A stretch of DNA of 64,000 nucleotides from Phaseolus vulgaris (GCF_000499845.2 NC_023750.2:34958699-35022698); one strand, 5' to 3'; counted from the stretch's first letter, positions 10,213-22,055 are shown. Program-made: numbers and translations. Notes: generated by a model from the letters alone, not told the origin.

Positions 10213-10345
10213 ACGCGAGCTAGCTGGACAACTTGCCCCGTTCCATTGTTGGCCCGCGCGGGTTATGGGTTATGCCACGGATTATTGAGTCTGCCTTGCA
10301 CTTTTTTGGTACCGGACCACTGGCTGACCCGCAAGGCCATCCCTG
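10213..10345. repeat. GC-rich palindromic block in AT-rich DNA
   Basis: A sharply GC-rich patch including CTTGCCCCGTTCC, TTGGCCCGCGCGGGTTATGG and GGACCACTGGCTGACCCGC. GCCCGCGCGGGTT is self-complementary at its core. A related block lies in inverse orientation at 19470-19522 (AACCCGCGCTAACCCG and AACAACGGGGCAG). Such paired GC-rich subterminal blocks are typical of some non-autonomous DNA transposons, for example hAT or Mutator types. The assignment is tentative. Confidence 0.4.
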
Positions 10346-11609
10346 TATATGAATAGACTATACAGTTGAATTTCACTAAACAATTATAGTTATTATATGA
10401 TAAATTTTATTATCATAATAAATCAATAAATATTATAAACTAAGATATAAATTTTAAATATATCTAATCATGTTTAAGTTATGACCATATATAATTACTA
10501 AGTTAACTATGTATTGATTGATCATAATATATGAGTAGGTGCACTCATAAATTGTGTTTTATAATGTGTATTCGTATTTATTAAAATGAAGTATAAATTT
10601 ATAATGACAATATAAGTATCTGAATAATAATATTTTTTATTTAATTTTTAATATCTAATATAACTATATGTAAATAATAAAAATAAAAAATACAGATAAA
10701 GAAACATGCGCCTGTACTTCCGTAGTATTTATAAATAAAATAAAAAGTCAATTTTTTTTTTAAAAAAACATATTTATTTGGAAGTCAAAATTTAACTTGC
10801 AAAAAAAACTTATTAAATTCATTTCATAAAAAAATGAAAAATCTAGATATGATTGGTAACATATTAATAGTTGACTTAAAAATAATTAGTATTTATGCAT
10901 TGTCTATGCAATATGAGCTTTTTTTTTCATAATTAGTGTTTATAATAATAATTTTATGTATAAAAAATATAATGAGAAAAATGTAAAATAAGATTAATTT
11001 TGACAACTCGAGGAATTTACAAGGTTTATTTGAAGAATTACAAGAGCTTAGTGATTATATATAATATATATCTTTGAGTTGTCCTAATATCAATTTAAAA
11101 ATATTTTTGTGTTAGAATAAGAGTTTCAAAGTTTAAAAAAAAATCTTTATAAGATCAACTTTTGGAATGAAAATACATTGAATAATATTATATTATATTA
11201 TATTATTTTTATTTTTATTTTCATTTCATCATCCTAATTACCATATATGAACTTGTGTTTTTATTTTCCTATCTCCATGCTTCATAGACCTAAGACCTAT
11301 ATGAGACCTTGCAAACTATTTTAGAAAAACTAATTAAACACCAAACCTAATTGGATATTGTTCATGAGCACCACACTAAATGTTATATTGTGTTACAACA
11401 TGATATGGATTAGGCCAGTCTACAGTGGACACTAAGCAAGACCATCTATATTATGTCCTCAACAAGCTGTTTTCCACCATTTTCATTTTGATACAAATTT
11501 AATTTATTAAAACTAAAGATAACTTATTATTATTAGTATATAATATGTTATAATAAGTGATTAATGGACTATTTGAGTTATTGATGATACAACTCACATC
11601 TAATTGATC
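10346..11609. other. AT-rich sequence before the Tekay element
   Basis: No coding signal was found. Short AT simple repeats, such as TATTATATTATATTATATT near 11189, are present. The stretch ends at the target duplication AAGTC (11610-11614). Confidence 0.6.
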
Positions 11610-11614
11610 AAGTC

Positions 11615-13019
11615 TGTAACGACACTTTTTTTATAAAAAGCAGAAACAGTGTGTCCACTATCACTTTCTTCTTCATTCTTCAAAACCACTTTCTCTCTCT
11701 CTCTCTCCAATTCTCTTCTCTCCCTCTCTCTTAATTTCTCTCCCAATCTTCATCTATTTTAGAATCTGATCATACCACACTGTAGCAGAGGAGTTAAGAA
11801 ACATTTCTACCCGATCAGATTTTCAAACAGAGTAAGTTCATTTTTACTCTAAATATCCTGTGTTCTCTATTTTTCCTTAGGATTTAGTCATCAATTTTGG
11901 TGGGGTCAGTTGAGAAGTTTAATCCTCTCAACTTATTCTATTATATACTGAAATTTTGTTCTGTTTGGATAATTTGCATTAGGCCCGTAAATCTTGAAGC
12001 TTATCCAAACGGTGGGGAATAAAATTCTAAAAGTTGCTTGGAAAGCAAGCAATTGAGGTAAGGGAAGCTAAATTTAATTTTTAATAGCACCCTAGGATAG
12101 AAGATCTGAATGCGGAAGGGACGTGGTCCCAATATTGAATTTCTCTTACAGGGATGTTATTTGTTTATATATTGGGTTGTTTGTTTGTATATTATTTAAA
12201 TTTGTAAAAATATTATATTTTGATGATTTAGTATTAAAGTGTTATTTATTTCATGTCAAATAGACTTTTGAATATTGTGGATCAATTTTTGAATGATATT
12301 GTATGACGGAATGGTATGGAATTGAATTCATACATTTGGGATAATGTATGGACTGATGTTTGTTGTGTATTAAGTATTGATGCCTATGTGGTAACAGAGA
12401 TCTCCGAGCTTCACTGATGATCTAAGTCACATAGACTAAGATATCAGGTGGTGAGAGCTGATGGGGGAGTTCATGCACACCGTGACATATGAGATGCACG
12501 GCTTGGGTTGTATTGAACTTACCTTGATCCTTTCTGTTGGATTCGCTGGTAATCTTTGGATCAGGTGTTAGTCTCTGGTAGGACTTACTTAATACGGGTC
12601 TTCCGGAAGATGTTGTTTGTTGAATATTCTGGATGTGTAGATCCATGTGAGATCTATGTGATTGTTTTGTTGTTGAGATTTGAAGAAGATTGAATAATTT
12701 GAGAAATTGATCATGTAACTTGGTTTTCTCTTTTGATTTAATTGTGTATATTATAAAATTCTATTTTCACTAGCTTACCCTTGCTTTTCTTGTTGTGTTT
12801 GAACTGCAATGACTGTACTACGTACACGAGCAGATGATCTTACAGGTGTCTGAGGATCAGAAGAGTTTTAGGGCGTTGATTATGAAACTTATATTGTATA
12901 TATTTGTATTTCTATATGTCCTAATCATGTATGAGGAATGTTTTGAAAAACTTTATGCTTGTATAGAAATAAGTAGAACCTGTATTGTAATAGTTAGATG
13001 TATTTTCCGGGGTGTTACA
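11615..13019 (+). repeat. Tekay 5' LTR
   Basis: A 1405-bp LTR from TGTAAC to GTTACA. It holds a CT-rich microsatellite near 11690-11740. The short frames at 12422-12646 and 12834-13049 recur in the other LTR and are not genes. Confidence 0.95.
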
Positions 13020-13024
13020 TTTAA

Positions 13025-13036
13025 TGGTATCAGAGC
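13025..13036 (+). other. Tekay primer binding site
   Basis: TGGTATCAGAGC, complementary to the 3' end of initiator tRNA-Met, lies five bases after the LTR. This is the usual spacing. Confidence 0.9.
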
Positions 13037-13444
13037 GGTTCATCCTTAGGATAACCTGAGGGTAGTGGGTTTATTTTGTTTCTTCTGCGTGTAGATTTTT
13101 GGTTACGTCTAGCCTCAAGACTTAGTTAAAAGTTTCTAATAAGATGTTTGACAAAGTTGTTTTTCTTGAAATCTTGTTGTGTTCGAGTCAAGTTAATTGT
13201 TATAAATAAAGATGAAAGTATTAAGAATGAAAAGAATCTTGATAGAGTGGTGAGGGTGCACACTCATGACTAGATCAAGATTATTTTGTATCTTAATTCT
13301 AAGTAGCTAGAGTACATTTTAGGGATAAGTTTTGATTGGTTTTTTACTTGTTTCGTATGATTATTTCTTTGAAGTTAATTTGTTTTAAAGATGTAGTTGA
13401 AATTTTTTAGTAATTTCTAATCCAATTCTTTATGTGCTTAGTAG

Positions 13445-14854
13445 ATGGCACGTAGACCACCTACTCCTCCTCCACCAGTAGATATGCCCAACTTAGCTCG
13501 GGCAATAGAGATGATGGCAACAGCCTTGCAACAACAGAGTGCTACTATGGCACAACAGCATCAGGCCGCCCTTCATCAATTAGAAACAGCTAGATTAGCA
13601 GCAGAAGCATCTCAGCTTCATCAACAACCCCATACCTTTAGTCTGGAGGATTTTCTAAGACATAATCCACCCAGATTTAATGGCAAGGTAAATCCAGATG
13701 GAGCAGACCAGTGGGTGAGAGACATAGAAAGAATATTTGAAGCTACTCAATGCCCTGAAGAGAGAAAGTTATCTTATGCCATCTATATGCTTATTGAAGA
13801 AGCTGAGTTTTGGTGGATAGGCATGAAGCAAATGATGGAAGACAAAGGAGAAGATGCCACTTGGGAGAACTTCAAAGTAAGATTCCTGGAGGAGTATTTT
13901 CCTGATAGTGTCAGGTATGCAAAAGAAATTGAATTCATGCAGCTGGAACAAGGAAATCTTTCAGTCACAGAATATGCTACTAGGTTCAAACACCTAGCTA
14001 GATTCTACACCCAGACCATGACTGAGGCTTGGAGATGTAGAAAATTTGAGTTTGGATTGAAGCAAGAACTTAAAGAAGTGGTGATTCCTATGTCCATTAG
14101 AGATTTCCCTGCCCTAGTGGAGAAAGCAAAAGTAGTGGAGAGTTTGAAAAGTAGTAGCAGACTTGCTAAGCCTCAAGTGGGAGGACCTTCTAAAAGCATG
14201 CCTAAATATGAAGATAGAAAGAAACCTTATTTCAAACCTCAATCTTATAGCAGTGGAAGACCCAGTTCTCAATCACCACCTAGTTTCAGATGTTTTAGAT
14301 GCGGTGGGCCACATGTTGTTAGATTTTGCCCTCATCCAGTGTCAAATGTGACATGTGATAGATGTCACAGGTATGGTCATGCAACAAAAGACTGTTGTGT
14401 CCAATTGGGAGCTCCAAATTCTGGCGGAGTGCAGCAAGTACAACAAAATAGTAATAAAAAACCCAAAGCTGCTGGCAGAGTTTTTGCTATTAGTGGAGTT
14501 GAAGCTTCACAGTCTGATAGCCTTGTTAGAGGTATTTGTTCTATCCTTGGAACACAATTATCTGTATTGTTTGATTCTGGGGCAACCCATTCTTTTATAT
14601 CTTTTGATTGTGCTAAGAAACTTAAGTTGCCAGTCCGAGAATTAGAGTTTGAGTTGGTGGTATCTACACCAACAGAAGGTATTATAGTAACTTCTTCCAT
14701 GTGTGCTGAGTGTCCAGTAATTATAGATGGGCAGAGATACAAGATCAACATGATTTGTATACCTCTAAAAGATTTGGAGGTTATCTTGGGAATGGATTGG
14801 TTGTCTGCTAATCATATCCATAGATTGTGGTCGGAAGAAGTTAATTTTCCCTAA
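13445..14854 (+). pseudogene. Tekay Gag-protease (469 aa, frame broken at the end)
   Basis: The frame starts MARRPPTPPPPVDMPNLARA after about 410 bases of leader. The Gag core (about residues 70-230) contains FNGKVNPDGADQWVRDIERI and the retrotransposon-gag block. Two zinc knuckles follow at about 280-320: CFRCGGPHVVRFC, with a three-residue gap before His, and CDRCHRYGHATKDC, which is standard. The protease active site is LFDSGATHSFIS at about 375. It ends prematurely at 14854 after WSEEVNFP, because a small deletion near 14815 shifts the frame; the true continuation is in the next frame at about 14816-14865. The intact family polyprotein would run on into RT. Confidence 0.9.
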
Positions 14855-14864
14855 ATTAGAAGGA

Positions 14865-15890
14865 ATGCAGGTTATCTCAGCTCATCAGTTTGAGAGAGAG
14901 ATACGAGAAGGTGCAGAATGTTTTATGCTCTTGGCTTGTTCTATAGTTACTGATAAAGTACAAAAAGATATGTTTGTAGTTCAGGAGTTTATGGATGTAT
15001 TTCCTGATGAGATTCCTGGACTTCCACCTAAAAGAGAGATAGAGTTTGCAATAGACTTGATTCCCGGAGCAGGCCTTGTGTCAATTTCTCCATATCGGAT
15101 GGCACCAGCGGAGTTAGCTGAATTGAAGAAACAACTAGAAGACTTATTGGAGAAGCAATTCATTCGACCTAGTGTTTCTCCATGGGGAGCTCCAGTGCTA
15201 TTAGTGAAGAAGAAAGAAGGTTCGTCATGTCTATGCATAGATTACAGGCAATTAAACAAGTTAACAATAAAGAATAAATATCCTCTTCCTAGAATTGATG
15301 ACTTGATCGATCAGTTGCATGGGGCAGTTGTCTTTTCTAAGATAGATTTGCGCTCAGGTTATCACCAAATTTCAGTGAAAGCGGAAGATGTTCAGAAGAC
15401 TGCTTTTAGATCAAGGTATGGTCAATATGAATTTCTGGTTATGCCATTTGGGGTGACTAATGCTCCAGCTATTTTCATGGATTATATGAATCGGATATTC
15501 AGACCTTTTCTTGATAAGTTTGTGGTAGTGTTCATAGATGATATTTTGATCTATTCTCGTACAAGGGAAGAACATGCAAAACATCTTAGAACCGTCCTGA
15601 ACATTTTGAGAGAAAAACAGTTATATGCTAAACTTTCAAAATGTGACTTCTGGATGTCAGAAATACAATTTTTAGGACATGTCATCTCTGCACAGGGAAT
15701 ATCAGTAGATCCTTCTAAAGTGGAGGTTGTACTTCAGTGGGAACGTCCTAAAACAGTTACTGAAATTAGAAGCTTTGTCGGGTTAGCAGGATATTACAGG
15801 AGATTTAGGAGATTTATAAAAGGTTTTTCTAAAATAGTGGCTCCTTTGACCCAATTGACTAGAAAGGATCATCCTTTTTGCATGGACTGA
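14865..15890 (+). pseudogene. Tekay reverse transcriptase segment
   Basis: A 341-aa frame with a classic gypsy [22 protein letters not shown], then [28 protein letters not shown] and [18 protein letters not shown]. The polymerase box is [12 protein letters not shown] (the Y/F-x-D-D position). [18 protein letters not shown] and [12 protein letters not shown] mark the connection to RNase H. It stops at 15890 through a frameshift just before the RNase H block, which continues at 15916 in another frame. Confidence 0.93.
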
Positions 15891-15915
15891 ACAATGTGAG
15901 AAAAGCTTTGAAGAG

Positions 15916-16419
15916 TTGAAAAGAAGGTTGACTAATGCTCCTGTATTGACAATCCCTGATACCAATCAGTCTTTTGAAGTTTTCTGTGATGCTTCCTATC
16001 AGGGATTGGGTTGTGTTCTGATGCAGAATAAGAAAGTTGTTGCCTACGCTTCTCGTCAATTAAAGGTGCATGAAAGAAATTATCCAACTCATGATCTAGA
16101 ATTGGCAGCAGTTGTCTTTGCTTTAAAAATATGGAGACATTTTCTTTACGGAGTTAGTTTTAATGTGTTTAGTGATCATAAAAGTTTGAAGTATTTGTTT
16201 GATCAAAAGGAGTTAAATATGAGGCAGAGGAGATGGATTGAATTTTTAAAAGACTATGATTTCCAGCTGATATACCATCCTGGGAAGGCAAATGTTGTTG
16301 CAGATGCGTTGAGTCGTAAAAAGATACAAATGTCTTCGCTTATGATTAGAGAGTTAGCATTGATTGAAGATTTCAGGAGTATGAATTTGGAGGTTTCCAT
16401 GTCTTCAAAATTGCATTAG
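15916..16419 (+). pseudogene. Tekay RNase H segment
   Basis: A 167-aa frame holding the acidic RNase H residues in order: [15 protein letters not shown] (Asp), [12 protein letters not shown] (Glu), [12 protein letters not shown] (Asp) and [10 protein letters not shown] (Asp). It degrades the RNA template strand during reverse transcription. It ends near 16419, and the integrase continues in a third frame from 16460, so another small indel lies between. Confidence 0.9.
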
Positions 16420-16459
16420 TTGTAATACCCTTGTTATAACTAATGAATTTCTGGAGAAG

Positions 16460-17938
16460 GTGAAGGAGAAGCAGTTGGAAGATTCAAAATTGAAGAACGT
16501 CATGGGCTTATTAAATACTGACAAAGCTAAAGACTTCTCTTTAGGACTGGATGGTATTTTGAGATTCAAAAATAGAATATGCATACCAGAGGATAATGAA
16601 CTAAAGCAAACAGTGTTATCTGAAGATCATAAAAGCAAACTCAGTTTACACCCAGGGATGACCAAGATGTATCAAGATCTCAAGAAGTCTTATTGGTGGC
16701 ATGGCATGAAGAATGATGTAGCTAAGTTTGTAGTTGCTTGCTTGACTTGTCAGAAATCAAAGATTGAACATCAACGGCCTGGAGGCATGTTAACTCAGTT
16801 AGACATTCCAGTGTGGAAGTGGGACAGTATCTCAATGGATTTTGTTACCCACTTACCACGTACTTTGCAGAAGCATGACTCTGTTTGGGTCATAGTGGAC
16901 AGGATAACAAAGACGGCACACTTCCTACCTATAGACTTGAGAATCTCTATGCGGAAGTTGGCCCAGATTTACATAGATGAAATAGTCAGATTGCATGGTG
17001 TACCCTCCAGCATAGTTTCATATAGAGATCCCAGATTCACCTCTAGATTCTGGCAAACACTTCAAGAAGCTTTGGGGACTAAACTCAGACTTAGTTCAGC
17101 GTACCATCCTCAAACTGATGGACAATCAGAGAGAACTATCCAGTCCTTAGAGGATTTGCTTAGGACTTGTGTGTTAGATCATTTGGGCAGTTGGGATGAA
17201 ATTCTACCTTTGGTAGAGTTCACTTACAATAACAGTTACCAAGCTAGCATAGGAATGGCTCCTTTCGAGGCATTATATGGAAGAAAGTGCAGGACACCTC
17301 TGTGTTGGTTTCAGGATGGTGAGAGTGTGTTAATTGGACCAGAATTAATACAACAAACCAATGAGAAAATCAAAATGATTCAGGAAAGATTGAAAACATC
17401 TCTCAGCAGGCAAAAATCTTATGCAGATCAAAGAAGAAGACCTTTAGAATTCTCTGCGGGTGAGCATGTCTTTTTTAGAGTTACACCGTTCACTGGTGTA
17501 GGAAGAGCACTCAAATCCAAGAAATTGACTCCTAAGTTCATAGGACCTTATCAAATTCTTCGGAGAATAGGCCCCGTGGCTTATGAAATTGCTTTGCCTC
17601 CTCTTTTAGCTAACATTCACAATATTTTCCATGTATCCCAGCTACGAAAGTATGTACCTGATCCTAGCCACATTCTAGAGTCTGATTCCATTCAGGTCAA
17701 AGAAAATTTGTCATTTGAAGTGAAGCCAATCAAAATTTTAGATTCACAAGTGAAACAACTTCGTGGAAGAAGTATTCCCATGGTGAAAGTATTGTGGGAC
17801 CTCACCTCTGGAGATTCCACTTGGGAAATTGAAGAGGTGATACGAGAGCATCATACCCTAATCTCTTTCTTGGTAAGTTCATTTTCGAGGACGAAAATTT
17901 TTGTAGTTGGAGATAATGTAACGGCACTTTTTTTATAA
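16460..17938 (+). pseudogene. Tekay integrase with chromodomain-like C-terminus
   Basis: A 492-aa frame. The zinc-binding HHCC domain is at about residues 53-100 (LHPGMTKMYQDLKKSYWWHG, CLTCQKSK). The catalytic core has ISMDFVTHLP (first Asp) and HPQTDGQSERTIQ (Glu). The second catalytic position reads SYRDPRF where relatives have SDRD, so the Asp is Tyr. LYGRKCRTPLCW and HNIFHVSQLRKYVPD are typical of the lineage. The last 50 residues (PMVKVLWDLTSGDSTWEIEE) form a chromodomain, which in this lineage is thought to direct insertion to heterochromatin. The frame runs about 20 bases into the 3' LTR. Confidence 0.92.
17905..17916 (+). other. Tekay polypurine tract
   Basis: AGTTGGAGATAA immediately precedes the 3' LTR, after the TTCGAGGACGAAAATTT stretch common upstream of chromovirus 3' LTRs. 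It is less purine-rich than usual. Confidence 0.6.
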
Positions 17939-19324
17939 AAAGCAGAAACAGTGTGCCCACTATCACTTTCTTCTTCATTCTTCCAAACCACTTTCTCTCT
18001 CTCTCTCTCTCCAATTCTCTTCTCTCCCTCTCTCTTAATTTCTCTCCCAATCTTCATCTATTTTAGAATCTGATCATACCACACTGTAGCAGAGGAGTTA
18101 AGGAACATTTCTACCCGATCAGATTTTCAAACAGAGTAAGTTCATTTTTACTCTAAATATCCTGTGTTCTCTATTTTTCCTTAGGATTTAGTCATCAATT
18201 TTGGTGGGGTCAGTTGAGAAGTTTAATCCTCTCAACTTATTCTATTATATACTGAAATTTTGTTCTGTTTGGATAATTTGCATTAGGCCCGTAAATCTTG
18301 AAGCTTATCCAAACGGTGGGGAATAAAATTCTAAAAGTTGCTTGGAAAGCAAGCAATTGAGGTAAGGGAAGCTAAATTTAATTTTTAATAGCACCCTAGG
18401 ATAGAAGATCTGAATGCGGAAGGGACGTGGTCCCAATATTGAATTTCTCTTACAGGGATGTTATTTGTTTATATATTGGGTTGTTTGTTTGTATATTATT
18501 TAAATTTGTAAAAATATTATATTTTGATGATTTAGTATTAAAGTGTTATTTATTTCATGTCAAATAGACTTTTGAATATTGTGGATCAATTTTTGAATGA
18601 TATTGTATGACGGAATGGTATGGAATTGAATTCATACATTTGGGATAATGTATGGACTGATGTTTGTTGTGTATTAAGTATTGATGCCTATGTGGTAACA
18701 GAGATCTCCGAGCTTCACTGATGATCTAAGTCACATAGACTAAGATATCAGGTGGTGAGAAGCTGATGGGGGAGTTCATGCACACCGTGACATATAAGAT
18801 GCACGGCTTGGGTTGTATTGAACTTACCCTGATCCTTTCTGTTGGATTCGCTGGTAATCTTTGGATCAGGTGTTAGTCTCTGGTAGGACTTACTTAATAC
18901 GGGTCTTCCGGAAGATGTTGTTTGTTGAATATTCTGGATGTGTAGATCCATGTGAGATCTATGTGATTGTTTTGTTGTTGAGATTTGAAGAAGATTGAAT
19001 AATTTGAGAAATTGATCATGTAACTTGGTTTTCTCTTTTGATTTAATTGTGTATATTATAAAATTCTATTTTCACTAGCTTACCCTTGCTTTTCTTGTTG
19101 TGTTTGAACTGCGATGACTGTACTACGTACACGAGCAGATGATCTTACAGGTGTCTGAGGATCAGAAGAGTTTTAGGGCGTTGATTATGAAACTTATATT
19201 GTATATATTTGTATTTCTATATGTCCTAATCATGTATGAGGAATGTTTTGAAAAACTTTATGCTTGTATAGAAATAAGTAGAACCTGTATTGTAATAGTT
19301 AGATGTATTTTCCGGGGTGTTACA
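17917..19324 (+). repeat. Tekay 3' LTR
   Basis: A 1408-bp partner of the 5' LTR, with a slightly longer CT microsatellite. It ends GTTACA before the AAGTC duplication. Confidence 0.95.
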
Positions 19325-19469
19325 AAGTCATCCGTTGGATTGTATAAGGATGATCTCATGACGTATTCATTCAAGTTGTTTGATTGTTTCCCCTAGATGT
19401 CTTCCTCTAGGTTAGCTAGGAGAGTTTTGTTTTGTCAAACTTTGGGGTAAGTCTTGTGATAAAGATTAT

Positions 19470-19522
19470 GGGTGAGTTAACCCGCGCTAACCCGTAGCCC
19501 ATGCTAGCCAACAACGGGGCAG
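19470..19522. repeat. GC-rich block, inverted relative of 10213-10345
   Basis: GGGTGAGTTAACCCGCGCTA and AACAACGGGGCAG match, in reverse complement, parts of the block near 10230-10275. With the Tekay insertion removed, the two blocks would lie about 1.5 kb apart facing each other, as ends of a small DNA transposon would. Confidence 0.35.
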
Positions 19523-19524
19523 TT

Positions 19525-19601
19525 TTATACATGTTCACACAACATATAATATTTAACTTTTAAACTATCAAAATATAATATTTATACATGTTCACACAAC
19601 A
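19525..19601. repeat. Direct repeat of TTATACATGTTCACACAACA
   Basis: The 20-base unit occurs at 19525-19544 and 19582-19601, in AT-rich surroundings. The function is unknown. Confidence 0.7.
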
Positions 19602-19625
19602 TAAAATCAAACAATTTTATCAACT

Positions 19626-19800
19626 AACATCCCTGCAAGAGAAATTGAAACTTGGGATCACGTCCTCTCCACATTCAGAATTTCTAGCTTAAGATACTAT
19701 TGAAAGTTAAAGTTAGCTTCCCTTACTTTAATTGCTTGCTTTCCAAGCAACTTCTAGAAATTTATCCTCTCAGTCTAGATAGACTTCAAGATTTAAATAG
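19626..19800 (-). repeat. Fossil fragment of a Tekay-related LTR, inverted
   Basis: Reverse-complementing this stretch aligns it with the Tekay LTR interior (about 11990-12150): matching words include GAAGCTAA, TTGCTTGGAAAGCAAGCAAT and the CTCTTGCAGGGATGTT area. Identity is clearly lower than between the two intact LTRs. It is a much older, separate piece lying 300 bases from the young element. Confidence 0.65.
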
Positions 19801-19990
19801 TCACATTCTTATATGCTTCATATTGATGTTAAAAAGGAAGTTTGTGCTGCATTTAAGAATGTGGTTATTTACCATAGTCACCCTTGGAAATCTGCCTTTA
19901 AGAATGTAGCTATTTACCATACCCGCCCTTATAAATCTTTGTGTTGCATATAAGAATGCGACTATGGTAAATAGTCGTCGTTGTATATGG
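19801..19990. repeat. CACTA subterminal repeats, left
   Basis: Copies of TAAGAATG(C/T)(G/A)GCTATTTACCAT lie at about 19852, 19896 and 19948, with an inverted one at 19801. Subterminal arrays of this kind bind the TnpA protein in En/Spm elements. Confidence 0.7.
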
Positions 19991-20506
19991 TTATTTTTTT
20001 AGTACATTATGTTTAATGTTAATTTTCATCTAAATTGACCTGTTCAATTATAACCCAGCTAAACAAATACATAAATTCAGATAATCAAATTATATATTTT
20101 GATAAAAATGTATTACAAACACTAATAATATATTTATCTATCTATCTAATTCCTACACTAATCAGCTATCCTAGAATAATAAAAATTTAGGAAATATGTG
20201 GACCAAGAATGTCTCACATATGATATGGCTTTTGAAGACATTGGTCGCTCATCCGTGAAGAACTGCATTACAAAATAATGTTCACATAAATTAGTGTTAA
20301 GATACATATATGTTAAAGAATTATAAAAAATAATTTACCATTATGTTACCTAATCCCAATCACTTTTAAGGCTTAGTCTTACAATGGTAACCATTCATTT
20401 CATAATGTAATAGCCACACTCATAGCTTCGTGGTTGTCTATTACACAATAATTCAATAAAAAGAAAAAGTTAATATTGATAAACAATGAAAAGAGAAAGA
20501 CAAAAA

Positions 20507-20773
20507 TTACAAACCTTTATTGTCAATGACCCCTATATCATCCAGAAAAAGAGTTAGTAAATATTTAAAACATGAAATAGTAATAATTGACGATTTATAA
20601 TTAAATTTACTCATTAATATAAGGGCATAAATAAATTTGTTTTCCCTCTTTTTTGGGGTGTTAGTGATGTATGATTGGGTTTCAGTTTTCTTTGTTCCAG
20701 TGGGATTAGTATATGAGGGATCTAAGAATCCATACACATCTTCATTCCTATCACTGATAGAAACTCCATGCAA
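20507..20773 (-). CDS. Hypothetical ORF in CACTA element
   Basis: An 88-aa frame starting MHGVSISDRNEDVYGFLDPS. It lies downstream of the TnpA-like segment on the same strand and may be one of its last exons. The second half is hydrophobic and AT-driven, probably intron read-through. No family recognised. Confidence 0.25.
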   Translation of the reverse strand: MHGVSISDRNEDVYGFLDPSYTNPTGTKKTETQSYITNTPKKRENKFIYALILMSKFNYKSSIITISCFKYLLTLFLDDIGVIDNKGL

Positions 20774-21078
20774 AAACCTACAAGTTATTAGTTAAAGCAT
20801 AACCAATAATAATTTAACATAAAGTAAATTGAAATATAGGTAAAGATACTTACATCATAAAAAATTGAATTATATTTATATTGAGCTCCTGATTCTCAGC
20901 CACAAATTCTAACATGTATATGTGCAGTGGCATGTCAGTGTTTATTTCAAAGAACATATCATCCCACAGAATCTCCATAGGGTCTCAACCAATCTCTCTA
21001 GCAGTTGTAGCTAAGGAATATAGGATCGTCAATTGGAACCTCATGCTTCTTTTTCGGACATGGTTTTCGACAAGGTTT

Positions 21079-21513
21079 CTACAAAATAAAGAACATTTGT
21101 ATTAAATTAGATGTAATATGTAAACATAAATTAATATAATAAAATGAAATTATTAACAGAGGTTCTGGTATAATTCGAATGAGGTGCTTGGGCCAGGCTA
21201 TGAATGTCTGAAATGCATCGGTCACAGTTGTTACCTCATTTAAAGGTAGTGGAACACAAGCATCAGCTACTCGTTCTCTTTCAACTTTTACCTTCGCCAC
21301 ATCAGGGGAGAGAGGAACATTATGTAAGGTAGTGGCCTCTTGATAGACTTTTCCAATGACCACCACCTGAGGAAGCATGCCGCCCTCTACCAATCGTTCG
21401 CATTGGCTCGTCTGGCCAATGATATCATCCCCTGATGTTGTAGGAGACGCACAACTCTCCTTTGTGCTCTTGGGAGCAGGACTAACAAGTGCCTCAATCG
21501 GCTCAGCATACAC
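21079..21513 (-). pseudogene. TnpA-like C-terminal protein of CACTA element
   Basis: The frame contains ATTLHNVPLSPDVAKVKVER and LPLNEVTTVTDAFQTFIAWP, a block common to plant Ptta/En/Spm accessory proteins, where TFIAWPKHLI closes the domain. Just upstream on the same strand (21600-21530) is a basic, coiled-coil-like stretch ELMEEMRKEAERLRLELRHE. TnpA-type proteins bind the subterminal repeats and bring the transposon ends together. The last 20 residues are probably intronic. Confidence 0.65.
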
Positions 21514-21794
21514 TTATTGCGATAAAAACTCATGTCGCAACTCTAGCCGCAACCTTTCAGCCTCTTTTCTCATCTCCTCCATTAATTCTTGACGTATCTT
21601 ACTCATCATTTTTGCTTTGTCTTTATGGTGGGGGAGGAGGATGAGTGTCGTGGTGCAATTCCAAAATATATTTTCATTTTGTCTGTAGCTAAACCAAGTC
21701 AGATATTTCTTGATTCTTTACCAAACTCTAGAAACTCATCATCAAATTTCTTCCATTGAATATAATTAGTTGGATGTCAGTACATGCCTTCACA

Positions 21795-22055
21795 TTAACT
21801 CTCGTTTGCATGCCATCTATGATTCTTAGCATCATTTGGGTTTGCAAACAAACACTTCATCCTTGGAATGATGGGAAGATACCACACAACCTTCATTGGG
21901 GGTCCATGCTTTTCTATCTCTTCAATAATATCATCATATTTTTGTTTCAACTTATAACGTGATAACTCACACCTCGGACAACTTTTCAACAATTCAAAAT
22001 CTTTCATGTATAATATACAATCATTAGGACATACATGTATTTTTATACTCCACAC
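21795..22055 (-). pseudogene. CACTA TnpD transposase, second fragment (frameshifted)
   Basis: The frame holds HVCPNDCILYMKDFELLKSC, PRCELSRYK and MKVVWYLPIIPRMKCLFANP, ending near RWHANES. This is the zinc-binding stretch just before the Transposase_21 catalytic domain. It overlaps the 22024-22329 frame in another phase, so one small indel lies near 22040. After RWHA the usual catalytic region of several hundred residues is absent, and only about 200 bases separate it from the TnpA-like coding. Confidence 0.8.

Larger units (their letters stand above)
11615..19324 (+). mobile_element. Complete Tekay/Del-type Ty3/gypsy chromovirus
   Basis: A 7710-bp element with LTRs at 11615-13019 and 17917-19324, both beginning TGTAAC and ending GTTACA. 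It is flanked by perfect 5-bp duplications AAGTC (11610-11614 and 19325-19329). Primer site and purine tract are in place. Domain order is Gag, protease, RT, RNase H, integrase and a chromodomain-like tail, as in the Tekay (Del) lineage. LTRs differ at roughly ten positions by eye, so insertion is fairly recent. The coding region has frame breaks near 14815, 15885 and 16400, and a catalytic integrase residue is altered. This copy is therefore probably dead. Confidence 0.95.

Noticed and set aside
12422..13049. Frames at 12422-12646 and 12834-13049 as genes
   Set aside because: Both recur in the other Tekay LTR (18748-18951 and 19139-19396), so they are LTR sequence.
20120..20140. CACTAATAATATATTTATC as the left CACTA terminus
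   Set aside because: Matches the right end for only about eight bases, and the subterminal repeats lie outside it (19801-19990).
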